A stretch of DNA of 64,000 bases, from the NCBI GenBank assembly GCA_017419405.1, contig JAFOLH010000015.1, forward strand, positions 310,001 to 374,000. Reading direction: 5' to 3'. Source of the stretch: Renibacterium sp. (GTDB taxonomy: Bacteria > Actinomycetota > Actinomycetes > Actinomycetales > Micrococcaceae). Below the pieces are notes generated by a model. That model was given only the letters and a program-made list of their open reading frames with translations, ran no database searches and was not told where the DNA came from. The position numbers and the translations under genes are program-made. Shown here in pieces: positions 40,190 to 48,847 of the stretch (positions within the stretch are counted from its first letter, which is position 1; each line of letters opens with the position of its first letter).

Positions 40190-41641
40190 ATGCTCGACGC
40201 CAACGACTTCCGGACCCAGCTCTTCCGCGCCGACGGCTGGCGAGACGGTGGCGCCGGCAGCTTCATCACCATGAACCCCAGCACTGGCGAGGCACTCGCC
40301 CGGATCGCCTCGGCCGACGAGGCCGACGTCGACTTCGCGGTCGCCGCGGCTACCAAGGCGCTGCACGGGGACTGGGCGGCAGTCCCGCCATCGCAAAAGT
40401 CCCGGTTGCTGCACCGGCTCGGCGATCTGGTGGAACGGGACGCGGAAAAGCTGGCTTCCCTGGAAGCGCTCGACATGGGGCGTCCGGTCGGTTTCGGAAC
40501 CATGATGTTCGTGCCGAACTTCGTCGCTTCGTTGCGCTACTACGCCGGCTGGGCGGACAAGATCAATGGCGAGAACATCGCCTCGGACGGCTATTTCGGC
40601 GCTCCGGTCCATGCCTATACCCGCCGCGAACCGGTCGGCGTGATCGCCGCGATCGTGCCGTGGAACGCGCCCCTGATGATCCTCGGTTGGAAGCTCGCGC
40701 CCGCACTCGCATGCGGCAATACGGTCATCGTGAAACCGGCCGAAGACGCCTCGCTGTCCATCCTGCACCTGGCCTCGCTGATCGAAGAGGCAGGTTTCCC
40801 CGCCGGCACGGTCCAAGTCCTGCCGGGAGCCGGTTCGGTGGTCGGCGAAGCGCTTTCGCTGCATCCCGGAGTGCACAAAGTCTCCTTCACCGGCTCCACC
40901 GAGGTGGGCCGGAAGATCCTGCGCAACTCGGCCGGGAACTTCAAACGGACCACCTTGGAACTCGGCGGCAAAGCGCCGCAGATCATCTTCGACGACGCCG
41001 ATTTGGACGCCGCGATCGCCGGCGCGGCACAGGGCCTGTTCTTCAACCAGGGCGAAGTCTGCGCCGCGGGAACCCGGGTTTTCGTCCAACGCGGCGTCTA
41101 CGATGCCGTACTCGCCGGACTCAAACAAGCAGCCGAAGCCCAAGTCGTGGGTGACCCCTTCGATCAGCAGACCACCATGGGCCCGCTGGTCAGCGCCCGG
41201 CAACGCGACCGGGTGCTCGGCTACATCCGGCAGGGCCGGGAAGACGGAGCAGAACTGGTCACCGGCGGGGGCACCCCGGACGGCTCAGGATACTTCGTCC
41301 AGCCGACGGTATTCGCCGGCACCAACGATATGGCGATCGCGCGCGAGGAGATCTTCGGCCCGGTGGGCACCGTGATCCCGTTCGACGACCAGGCTGAGGC
41401 GATCAGCTTGGCGAACGACAACCAATACGGCTTGTCCGCGACGGTATGGACCCGGGATGTGGGACGCGCCCATGCGGTCCCCGCAGGCCTGGAAGCCGGC
41501 GCGGTCGCGGTCAACGGCTGGTCCCCGCTGGCACCGCAATTGCCGTGGGGCGGAGTCAAGTCCAGTGGCATCGGTCGGGAGCTGGGTTACGAAGGAATCC
41601 TCGCCAACACCGAACCGAAGACCGTGACGATCGTGCTCTGA
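40190..41641 (+). CDS. Aldehyde dehydrogenase in the auxin island
   Basis: The protein has 483 aa from the ATG preceded by CGAGGAGG; an upstream in-frame extension to 40142 has no ribosome site. ALDH sites are VPWNAPLMILGWKLAPA, KPAEDASLS, FTGSTEVGRKI, LELGGKAPQIIFDDADL and the catalytic Cys in NQGEVCAAGTR. It oxidises an aldehyde with NAD(P). Between pcaJ and catB, a role with indole-3-acetaldehyde (feeding auxin into the pathway) or another aromatic aldehyde is plausible, but not proven by sequence. Confidence 0.85.
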   Translation: MLDANDFRTQLFRADGWRDGGAGSFITMNPSTGEALARIASADEADVDFAVAAATKALHGDWAAVPPSQKSRLLHRLGDLVERDAEKLASLEALDMGRPVGFGTMMFVPNFVASLRYYAGWADKINGENIASDGYFGAPVHAYTRREPVGVIAAIVPWNAPLMILGWKLAPALACGNTVIVKPAEDASLSILHLASLIEEAGFPAGTVQVLPGAGSVVGEALSLHPGVHKVSFTGSTEVGRKILRNSAGNFKRTTLELGGKAPQIIFDDADLDAAIAGAAQGLFFNQGEVCAAGTRVFVQRGVYDAVLAGLKQAAEAQVVGDPFDQQTTMGPLVSARQRDRVLGYIRQGREDGAELVTGGGTPDGSGYFVQPTVFAGTNDMAIAREEIFGPVGTVIPFDDQAEAISLANDNQYGLSATVWTRDVGRAHAVPAGLEAGAVAVNGWSPLAPQLPWGGVKSSGIGRELGYEGILANTEPKTVTIVL

Positions 41642-41645
41642 GCCG

Positions 41646-42749
41646 ATGCAGATCACCGCCCTGGAAGCGATTCCGTTCCGGATCCCCTACCGCAAGCCGC
41701 TGAAGTTCGCCAGCGGTGAAGTGCATGCGGCAGAGCATGTACTGGTCCGGGTGCACACCGACGACGGCGTGGTCGGCGTCGCCGAAGCACCACCGAGGCC
41801 GTTCACGTATGGCGAGACGCAAGCCGGAATCATCGCCGTGATCGAGTCCGTCTTCGCGCCCCAAGTCATCGGAACGGCACTGACCGAACGGGAACGGATC
41901 GCCGCATCCCTGGCCCGCACGGTGGGCAATCCGACTGCCAAGGCCGCCATTGACATGGCCGTCTGGGACGCCCTCGGCCGCACTCTCGGGCTGCCGGTCT
42001 CCGCTTTGCTCGGCGGGTTCAGCGATCGGATGCGGGTTTGCCACATGCTCGGTTTCGATGCGCCGGCCGCGATGCTCGCCGAAGCGCAACGGATGCGCGA
42101 GGTCTACGGCATCGGCACGTTCAAGGTCAAGGTCGGCCGGCGTCCGGTGGAACTCGACGTCTCCGTCGTGCGTGCGCTGCGCGCCGGGCTCGGACCGGAT
42201 GCGGTGCTCTACGTCGACGGCAACCGCGGCTGGACGGCCGCCGAATCGGCCCGGGCGATGCGCCAGATGGCGGATTTGGACTTGGCCTTCGCCGAGGAGC
42301 TCTGCCCCGCGGACGACGTTCTGGGCCGACGCTGGCTGATCGGCCAGTTGGCTGTCCCGTTCATCGCCGACGAATCCGCGACGACGCCGGCCGAAGCCAC
42401 CCGCGAAATCCTCGGCGGCTCGGCGACCGCGCTGTCCCTGAAAACCGCACGGACCGGATTCACCGGTTCGCAGCGGATGCTCCATCTCGCCGAAGGCCTG
42501 GGCCTGGAAGTCGTGATGGGCAACCAGATCGACAGCCAGCTCGGTTCGATCTGCACCGCGGTGTTCGGCGCCGCGCACCCGAGCAGCAGCCGCCAGGCCG
42601 GCGAATTGTCCAACTTCCTCGATTTGCACGACGACCTGCTCACCGAGCCGCTCCGGATCGCGGAGGGCGAGCTCGTCCTCCGCCCCGGCCCGGGACTCGG
42701 CGTCGAGATCGACGAACAAAAACTCCGGCACTACCGCCTTGACACCTGA
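41646..42749 (+). CDS. catB: Muconate cycloisomerase
   Basis: A 367-aa enolase-superfamily MLE. The catalytic lysines lie in TFKVKVG, metal ligands in LYVDGNRGW, FAEELCPADD and FIADESAT, and the opposite-face Lys in LSLKTARTG. It converts cis,cis-muconate to muconolactone. It starts 5 bp after the aldehyde dehydrogenase and precedes catA and catC, so the assignment is firm. It is clearly distinct from the epimerase-type homologue at 18662. Confidence 0.9.
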   Translation: MQITALEAIPFRIPYRKPLKFASGEVHAAEHVLVRVHTDDGVVGVAEAPPRPFTYGETQAGIIAVIESVFAPQVIGTALTERERIAASLARTVGNPTAKAAIDMAVWDALGRTLGLPVSALLGGFSDRMRVCHMLGFDAPAAMLAEAQRMREVYGIGTFKVKVGRRPVELDVSVVRALRAGLGPDAVLYVDGNRGWTAAESARAMRQMADLDLAFAEELCPADDVLGRRWLIGQLAVPFIADESATTPAEATREILGGSATALSLKTARTGFTGSQRMLHLAEGLGLEVVMGNQIDSQLGSICTAVFGAAHPSSSRQAGELSNFLDLHDDLLTEPLRIAEGELVLRPGPGLGVEIDEQKLRHYRLDT

Positions 42750-42779
42750 GATCAGAACCAGCCATCCGAGAGGAACACC

Positions 42780-43631
42780 ATGACCACTGAAACTTCTGCC
42801 GCTGCTTCCGGCGCCAGCGCCACCGAACGCTTCCAAGCCGACAAATCACCCTATTTGGCGGTCCGAGACACCGAACCGGAGCGGGTTGACCGGCTGGCCC
42901 GCCGGATCCTCGAAGCAATTCACCAAACGGTCCGCGAAGAGCGAGTCAGCTACGCCGAGTACAACGCGCTCAAGGCCTGGCTGATCAGCGTCGGCGAAGC
43001 CGGCGAGTGGCCGCTTTTCCTCGATGTCTGGGTCGAGCACGTGATCGAGGAAGTCGCCAACGACCACCGGGAAGGCAGCAAAGGCACCATCGAGGGCCCG
43101 TATTACGTCCCCGGCGCCCCGGACCATGGCAGCAAGGGCAGCATCGACATGCGCCCGGACGAGCCGGGCACCCCGCTGCATTGGCACGGCACCGTCCGCT
43201 CGACCAGCGGTGCGCTGCTCGACGACGCGACGATCGAACTCTGGCATGCCGATGCGGAAGGCTTCTACTCGCAGTTCGCCCCCGGGATCCCGGAATGGAA
43301 CCTCCGAGGCGTCTTCCACACCGACCAGAACGGCGGATTCGAGATCCGCACGGTCCAACCGGCGCCGTACCAGATTCCCACCGACGGACCCTGCGGCAAG
43401 CTCATTGCGGCCGCCGGCTGGCATGCCTGGCGCCCGGCGCACCTGCACCTGAAGGTCTCCGCACCCGGTCACGAGCTGCTCACCGCGCAACTCTATTTCC
43501 CCGGCGACGAACACAACGACGACGACATCGCTTCGGCGGTGAAACCGGAGTTGCTCTTGGATCCGGTGATCCGACCGGACGGTTCGGCGACTATCGACTA
43601 CGGCTTCGTGCTCGATCCGGTGCGGGGCTGA
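42780..43631 (+). CDS. catA: Catechol 1,2-dioxygenase
   Basis: A 283-aa intradiol dioxygenase. The N-terminal helical dimer domain (LARRILEAIHQTVREERVSYAEYNALKAWL) is followed by the catalytic beta domain: TIEGPYYVPGAP with the first Tyr ligand, PAPYQIPTDGP with the second Tyr, and HLHLKVSAPGH with the two His ligands of Fe(III). It opens the catechol ring to cis,cis-muconate (ortho cleavage). Catechol is the expected end product of the iac enzymes encoded upstream. Confidence 0.93.
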   Translation: MTTETSAAASGASATERFQADKSPYLAVRDTEPERVDRLARRILEAIHQTVREERVSYAEYNALKAWLISVGEAGEWPLFLDVWVEHVIEEVANDHREGSKGTIEGPYYVPGAPDHGSKGSIDMRPDEPGTPLHWHGTVRSTSGALLDDATIELWHADAEGFYSQFAPGIPEWNLRGVFHTDQNGGFEIRTVQPAPYQIPTDGPCGKLIAAAGWHAWRPAHLHLKVSAPGHELLTAQLYFPGDEHNDDDIASAVKPELLLDPVIRPDGSATIDYGFVLDPVRG

Positions 43632-43637
43632 TCCGGC

Positions 43638-43913
43638 GTGCGCTTCGCGGTCCGGATGGACGTGGCGATTCCGCATGATTTGGACCCGCTGGCCCGGACG
43701 AATCTGCTGGCCGAAGAAAAGGCCTACGCGCAGGAGCTGCAGCGCAACGGAGAATGGGCGCAGATCTGGCGAATTGTGGGGCAGTACAGCAATCTGAGCA
43801 TCTTCGAGGTGGCCTCCGCTGAGCGACTGCATGAAATCCTTTGGGGCTTGCCGCTCTTCCCGTACTTGACCATCCAGGTGACGCCGCTGGCTCCGCACCC
43901 CTCAGCGATTTGA
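43638..43913 (+). CDS. catC: Muconolactone delta-isomerase
   Basis: The protein has 91 aa from the GTG, beginning MRFAVRMDVAIPHDLDP. The CatC signature is present (EKAYAQELQRNGEWAQIWRIVGQYSNLSIFEVAS, LHEILWGLPLFPYLTIQVTPL). It isomerises muconolactone to the 3-oxoadipate enol-lactone. The stop overlaps the TTG start of the next gene. Confidence 0.92.
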   Translation: MRFAVRMDVAIPHDLDPLARTNLLAEEKAYAQELQRNGEWAQIWRIVGQYSNLSIFEVASAERLHEILWGLPLFPYLTIQVTPLAPHPSAI

Positions 43914-44758
43914 GCCCGGAATCTGCCCAGCCGGGCATTGTGCTCAGCCTCCTCGCCGGCGAGCCGGGCCGGCCGCTACTGCTCTTGGGACCCTCGCTGG
44001 GCACCCGGGTGGCAAGGCTCTGGGGCCCCGTTGCGGCACGGCTGCCCGGTTTCCAGATCGTCGGTTGGGACTTGCCCGGGCACGGTCGCAGCCCTGCGGT
44101 CGCCCCGCTGGCCGGAAGCTTCAGCTTGGCCGGCCTGGCTGCCGCGGTGCTGCACGCCGTCGACCTCGAACACGGACCCGGGAAGCCGTTCGGCTACGCC
44201 GGAGACTCGATCGGCGGTGCGGTGGGCCTGCAGCTTGCGCTGGACCGGCCCGACCGGATCGCGGCGTTGGCGGTGCTCTGCAGCGCCGCCCGGTTCGGCG
44301 AGCCGGACAACTGGCGCGGCCGCGCCGGACACGTTCGGAGGCACGGCACCGCGGAACTGCTCGAAACCAGCGACGCCCGCTGGTTCGGCTCGGCCATCCG
44401 GTCCGCCGGCGATCAACGACGCGGATTGGCTTTGGCCGACCTCGCCGCGGTCGACGACGAGAGCTACGCCCGGCTCTGCGAAGCACTCGCCGGCTTCGAT
44501 CTGCGCAACCGGCTCGGCGCGATCCGGGCACCGGTGCTCGCGGTGGCCGGCGCCGAGGACGCAGCGACGCCTCCGGCGGAACTGGCCGCGATCGCCGACG
44601 GTGTGCCGGCCGGGCGGCTTTCGGTCCTTGACGGCGTCGGGCATCTTGCACCTTACGAAGATCCCGTCCGGGTCAGCAGCCTCTTGGCTGGCTTCTTCGG
44701 CCGGAACGGCTCCGGAGCCGAACCCGACCCGGTGCGACGCGGTCGGCTACGTGGATGA
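43910..44758 (+). CDS. pcaD: 3-oxoadipate enol-lactonase
   Basis: An alpha/beta hydrolase with LLLLGPSLGTRVARLWGP at the oxyanion hole, WDLPGHGRS, the nucleophile elbow GDSIGGAVG (Ser within YAGDSIGG), and the His in VLDGVGHLAPYEDP. I start it at the TTG overlapping catC (282 aa); a GTG at 43940 is an alternative. It hydrolyses the enol-lactone to 3-oxoadipate, the substrate of PcaIJ. Its 3' end overlaps the convergent XRE gene by 12 bp. Confidence 0.85.
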   Translation: MSPESAQPGIVLSLLAGEPGRPLLLLGPSLGTRVARLWGPVAARLPGFQIVGWDLPGHGRSPAVAPLAGSFSLAGLAAAVLHAVDLEHGPGKPFGYAGDSIGGAVGLQLALDRPDRIAALAVLCSAARFGEPDNWRGRAGHVRRHGTAELLETSDARWFGSAIRSAGDQRRGLALADLAAVDDESYARLCEALAGFDLRNRLGAIRAPVLAVAGAEDAATPPAELAAIADGVPAGRLSVLDGVGHLAPYEDPVRVSSLLAGFFGRNGSGAEPDPVRRGRLRG

Positions 44759-45568
44759 CGCAGCGAGCGTGCCGAGCAGAGCCAGCCCGTCGGCACTGGG
44801 CGATCCGGGTTCCGCGTGGTAGACCACGAGTTCCTGACCAGGCGCCGCTTTCACTTCGAAGGCGTTCATCTGCAAATCCAGCGCACCGACCTCGCGATGC
44901 TGGAACCGCTTGCGCTCCAGCCGCTTGCCGTGCGTTTCATGACCACGCCAAAGCCGGCCGAACTCTGCGCTCCGGGCCGTCAACTCGGCCAAGACCTCGA
45001 GCACCCGCGGATCCTCCGGGGCGATTCCGTACAACACCCGGAAACCGGCCACCGAGTTGGCCGCGACCTCTGGCCAGTCGGGATAGAAGGTCCGGGCGTC
45101 CGGGTCGAGGAAGACCTTGAGCAGTAGATTCGGACCGTACTGGAACCCTTCGAAGAGCGCATAGGCCAACCGGTTTCCAGCCAGCACGTCGTAGGCCTTG
45201 CCCAGCACTATCGCCGGGTTGTCCGGCCACATCTCCAGCAACCGGAGCAGTTCCGGCGATACCGATTCCGAAGCGCCGCCGCGCTCGATGCCCGGAATCA
45301 AACCGGCGAGGCGGAACAGGTGCAGCCGGGCATCTCCGGTCAAGCCCAGTACCGCACCGATCGCCTCCAGCACTTGGACCGAAGGATTCCGCTCCCGGCC
45401 TTGCTCCAGCCGGGTGTAGTAGTCGATGCTCACCCCGGCCATCGCCGCGACTTCCTCACGCCGCAGCCCCGGTACCCGTCGGCGTCCGTGCGAGGGCAGG
45501 CCCAGAGTCTCGGCGGCGACCTGGCCGCGCCGGGCACGCAGATACTCACCCAAGGGATGTTCGGACAT
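44747..45568 (-). CDS. XRE-family regulator with MmyB-like ligand domain
   Basis: The protein has 273 aa from the ATG at 45568 (MSEHPLGEYLRARRGQV). The N-terminal HTH contains RRVPGLRREEVAAMAGVSIDYYTRLEQGR, the signature of the MmyB group, and the C-terminal PAS-like domain reads LLRLLEMWPDNPAIVLGKAYDVLAGNRLAYALFEGF. These regulators usually control a divergently encoded SDR, and such a gene is present at 45670. It is unrelated in function to the cat genes with which it converges. Confidence 0.9.
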   Translation of the reverse strand: MSEHPLGEYLRARRGQVAAETLGLPSHGRRRVPGLRREEVAAMAGVSIDYYTRLEQGRERNPSVQVLEAIGAVLGLTGDARLHLFRLAGLIPGIERGGASESVSPELLRLLEMWPDNPAIVLGKAYDVLAGNRLAYALFEGFQYGPNLLLKVFLDPDARTFYPDWPEVAANSVAGFRVLYGIAPEDPRVLEVLAELTARSAEFGRLWRGHETHGKRLERKRFQHREVGALDLQMNAFEVKAAPGQELVVYHAEPGSPSADGLALLGTLAASST

Positions 45569-45669
45569 GCCAGCAAGTCTAGGTCTCCGGGCTGCGCCGA
45601 ACCAGGGTGCGGCACACCTAGCCACAGCCCGGCCTGCACAACCGCGGAATCTCCCGCGAAGCTGGTGCC

Positions 45670-46407
45670 ATGACCAACCACAATGTTTCCAAGATCATCT
45701 TCGTCACCGGCGCCAGCAGCGGAATCGGCGAGGCAATCGCCCGCCGGCTCGCCGCCGAAGGCCACCATGTAGTGCTCACCGGCAGGCGCATCGAGCGGCT
45801 GAACGAGGTTGTCGCCGAACTCGCCCGGGCCGGGCATTCGGCAGAAGCCCACGCGCTCGACGTCGCCGATGCCGCCGCCTTCGCCGAGCTGGTCGGCACC
45901 GTGATCGCCGAACACGGTCGGCTCGACGTCCTGGTCGGCAATGCCGGGCAGATGCTGCTTTCCCGACTCGACTCGCTGCTCGTCGATGAATGGGACCGGA
46001 TGTTCGACGTCAATGTCCGGGGTCTGTATTACGGCATCGCCGCGGTGTTGCCGCATTTCCGGGCGCAGGAATCCGGGCACGTCGTGACCATCGCTTCGGT
46101 GGGAGCGCGCGAAGTCTCGCCCACCTCGGCGATCTATTCGGCGACCAAACACGCTGCCTGGGCGCTGACCGAGGGACTCCGCCAGGAATCCGATCCGTCG
46201 ATCCGGGTGACCACCATCTCCCCCGGCGTCACCGAATCCGAACTCGCCGGGCACATCACCGACCAGCATGCGGCCGAGCTGATGGTCGGCTACCGGGCGG
46301 CGCAGATCCCCGCGGACGCGATCGCGCGCTCAGTGAGTTTTGCGATTTCCCAGCCAGCCGAGGTCGACGTCAACGAAATCATCATCCGGCCCACGGGCCA
46401 GCGCTAG
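45670..46407 (+). CDS. SDR-family oxidoreductase (YdfG-like)
   Basis: A 245-aa classical SDR: TGASSGIGEAIARRL, VGNAGQM, the catalytic Ser in IASVGAR, and YSATKHAA with Tyr and Lys. It is a common partner of MmyB-like XRE regulators; the 101-bp shared promoter contains spaced arms CTAGGT (45579 region) and ACCTAG (45618 region) as a possible operator. Physiological substrate unknown; serine/3-hydroxy-acid dehydrogenases are the closest type. Confidence 0.88.
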   Translation: MTNHNVSKIIFVTGASSGIGEAIARRLAAEGHHVVLTGRRIERLNEVVAELARAGHSAEAHALDVADAAAFAELVGTVIAEHGRLDVLVGNAGQMLLSRLDSLLVDEWDRMFDVNVRGLYYGIAAVLPHFRAQESGHVVTIASVGAREVSPTSAIYSATKHAAWALTEGLRQESDPSIRVTTISPGVTESELAGHITDQHAAELMVGYRAAQIPADAIARSVSFAISQPAEVDVNEIIIRPTGQR

Positions 46408-46449
46408 GTCCGGAGCCGGGGTGCCGACGGCGCAGATCGCACTGCCGGT

Positions 46450-48162
46450 TCAGCGCCGCCGGCTCCCCCGCCACAACCCGTGCAACAGGGGGATCACCGA
46501 GCCGATCATCAGCAGATTGCCCAGCACCAGGTCATTGGACCGGACGATCGCACCGGCAATGAGCAGCGCGGCGAAGACCAGTGCGGCTCCGGCTCGCTTC
46601 GCGCTGTTGTTGAGCAAAGCGAGCTGCCGCTCAAGACGCGGTGTGCTGACCGCGAGGGTTCCCGCCTCGGCCCGGTCGAGCACGCCCGCCAGACGCCTCG
46701 GCAAGCTCACCGCGAGGCCGACCGCGTCGAGCGCCTGCTTCGCCAGGTCCTGCACGATATTGCCGCGTTCGTCGCGCAGCAGCTGCGCGGCATAGGGCTC
46801 CACCGAATCCCAGAGATTGAACTTGGCATCCAGGGAACTGCAGACCCCCGAGGTCAGCGACATCGCCCGGACGATCAGCAGGAAGTTTTCCGGCAGTTGG
46901 AACGGCAAAGCCCGGACCACGTCGCCGAACTCCGTGGCGAAATCGAAGAATTCGCGTTGATCCACCTCGCGGAGCTCCGCGAAGCCCATTCCGCCGAACC
47001 GGTCGAAGAGCTGCGTCATCGCCCGTTCAAGCTCCGCGGTATCGGCTGAAGGCACCAGCACGCCCAGTTCCGAAATCGCCGTCACCAGCCCCTTGCCGTC
47101 CCGCGATGCGGCCGCGATCAGCAATTTCCGCAAGCCATTGCGCATCTGCGTCGGGACTTCGCCCATCATGCCGAAATCGATGAAGGTCAGCTTCCAGGAG
47201 CGCCCGGATCCCGGCTCCGGGATCGGGGTGACGAAGATATTGCCCGGGTGCGGATCGGCGTGGAAAAACCCGTTCGTGAACAACTGGTCGAACATGACCG
47301 AGGCGAAGACCGGGGCCACGTCGGCCGGTTCGATGCCAGCGGCGCGAAGCGCCGACGAGTCGGTGATCTTGATCGCCGTGACGTCTTCCAGTGTGAGCAC
47401 CCGCCGGGTGGTCCGTTCCCAGACCACCCGCGGCACGGCTACCCGCTCGTCGTCGGCGAAGTCGGCGGCAAAACGTTCCGAATTCGCGGCTTCTTGCAGG
47501 TAGTCGATTTCTTCGAGGCTGGTCCTGGCGAATTCCTCCACCAAGGCAGGCACATCGGCCCGCTTGGCGACGAATCGCACGCGGTTGAGCCAGCCGCCGA
47601 CTTTGCGCAGCGCGGCCAAGTCCACGTCGACGATCTCCTGGATTCCGGGGCGCTGCACTTTCAACACCACGCTGCTGAGCCCGGCATCGACGGCGGTCGC
47701 GGGGAGCAGCTCGGCCCGGTGCGCTTGGCCCAGAGAGGCGGCGGCTATCGGCAATTCCTCGACCGAGGCGAACACCTGGTCCAACGCCGCACCCAGCTCC
47801 GCTTCGGCGAGCGCCCGGAGCGCCGGGAACGGCACCGGCGGCACTTCGTCCTGGAGTCCTTCGAGTTCCGCGGTGATCTCCGGCGGCAGGACGTCGAGCC
47901 GGGACGACAGGAATTGGCCCACCTTGATCATCAAGCCGCCCAAGTCCACTGCGAGCAGGTGGAAACGCTGCGCGAAGCGGCGCATCCGCCGGGTGCGGGT
48001 GCGTTCGGCGACCACTCGGAAGCCGAGCCGGGGCAGGGCCAGTTCGAACCACCAGGTCACAGTGAGATGCCAGGCAGCGAACCGCAGGATGCGACGGTAC
48101 CGGGCCCGGGTGCTGCCTGCGCCGACCGCCGGAGCCGTCGCGGGCTGCGCGTCCGGTGCCAC
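46450..48162 (-). CDS. ABC1/UbiB-family atypical kinase, membrane-anchored
   Basis: The protein has 570 aa from the GTG at 48162, 4 nt after the padR stop; the longer open frame is shadow of padR. The ABC1 core is visible: GGLMIKVGQFLSSRLDVLPPEITAEL (the KxGQ motif), LPIAAASLGQAHRAEL (Ala-rich nucleotide loop), VVLKVQRPG, FFHADPHPGNIF with the catalytic Asp/Asn, and FIDFGMMG. Two C-terminal hydrophobic helices (AGAALVFAALLIAGAIV and LLMIGSVIPLLHG) anchor it in the membrane. Family members affect quinone/lipid homeostasis. PadR probably represses both genes. Confidence 0.9.
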   Translation of the reverse strand: MAPDAQPATAPAVGAGSTRARYRRILRFAAWHLTVTWWFELALPRLGFRVVAERTRTRRMRRFAQRFHLLAVDLGGLMIKVGQFLSSRLDVLPPEITAELEGLQDEVPPVPFPALRALAEAELGAALDQVFASVEELPIAAASLGQAHRAELLPATAVDAGLSSVVLKVQRPGIQEIVDVDLAALRKVGGWLNRVRFVAKRADVPALVEEFARTSLEEIDYLQEAANSERFAADFADDERVAVPRVVWERTTRRVLTLEDVTAIKITDSSALRAAGIEPADVAPVFASVMFDQLFTNGFFHADPHPGNIFVTPIPEPGSGRSWKLTFIDFGMMGEVPTQMRNGLRKLLIAAASRDGKGLVTAISELGVLVPSADTAELERAMTQLFDRFGGMGFAELREVDQREFFDFATEFGDVVRALPFQLPENFLLIVRAMSLTSGVCSSLDAKFNLWDSVEPYAAQLLRDERGNIVQDLAKQALDAVGLAVSLPRRLAGVLDRAEAGTLAVSTPRLERQLALLNNSAKRAGAALVFAALLIAGAIVRSNDLVLGNLLMIGSVIPLLHGLWRGSRRR

Positions 48163-48166
48163 CCGG

Positions 48167-48700
48167 TCAGTCCTGGGCGAGGATCGAGTACAGCCGGCGG
48201 CGGGACTCCTCGAGCACCGCAACGGCCTCTTGCACCTGCTTCGCCGAGCCGGTGCGCCCCACTTGGGCGGCGGCCTGGGCGAGCTCGAATCCGGCCTTGG
48301 GCAAGGCCGCGAACCCGGCGCTCCCGGCCTCCCAGGAAGCTGCTGGCCCGGCGTCGGCGATTTCTTCCCGGCCGGCATCGGTCAACGAGTACACCTTGCG
48401 CCCGTTGGATTCTTCGGCACTGATCAACCCCTCATCGGCAAGCAGTTGCAAGGTCGGGTAAACGGAGCCCGCGCTGGGCTTCCAGCTGCCGGAGCTGCGT
48501 TCTTCGATTTCACGGATGATCTGATAGCCGTGCATCGGGCTTTCCGCCAGCAACTCCAGGACGGCCGAGCGCACTTCGCCTCGGCCGGCCCGGGTTCCTG
48601 TGCGCTTTTCGAACTTCGAGCGCAGTTCCTCGACGGCTTGCCACACACCGTCGATGCCCGCGCCGCCGAATCCGCCTACCGGATATGAATTTCGCATCAT
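48167..48700 (-). CDS. PadR-family transcriptional regulator
   Basis: A 177-aa protein with AAGGAG upstream of tandem ATGs (48700, 48697). The winged HTH reads VRSAVLELLAESPMHGYQIIREIEERSSGSWKPSAGSVYPTLQLLADEGLI, the family hallmark, followed by VYSLTDAGREEI and a C-terminal dimerisation helix. It is first in a two-gene operon with the ABC1 kinase. The AACGATA copies upstream are its likely binding sites. Confidence 0.92.
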   Translation of the reverse strand: MMRNSYPVGGFGGAGIDGVWQAVEELRSKFEKRTGTRAGRGEVRSAVLELLAESPMHGYQIIREIEERSSGSWKPSAGSVYPTLQLLADEGLISAEESNGRKVYSLTDAGREEIADAGPAASWEAGSAGFAALPKAGFELAQAAAQVGRTGSAKQVQEAVAVLEESRRRLYSILAQD

Positions 48701-48720
48701 GTTCTCCTTGGTGACTCGCT

Positions 48721-48749
48721 AACGATATACAACGATACGCTTAACGATA
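48721..48749. promoter_or_regulatory. Three AACGATA repeats upstream of padR
   Basis: AACGATA occurs at 48721-48727, 48731-48737 and 48743-48749, spaced 10 and 12 bp, in the promoter region of padR (read as TATCGTT on its own strand). The spacing places the copies roughly on one DNA face. Autoregulation by the PadR protein is the likely purpose. Confidence 0.5.
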
Positions 48750-48847
48750 GACTCAAAATTCCTGTAAACCAAGGGTTGTTGGCTAGATTGAACCGAGATC
48801 AAGGCAGAACTCGATAGTCCTAGCGATAGCCAAGGCGGCTGCGCCGG

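Noticed and set aside
39452-41203. 583-codon reverse ORF over pcaJ and the aldehyde dehydrogenase
   Set aside because: Antisense of two genes with intact active sites; spans their promoter gap, which a real gene would not be expected to do.
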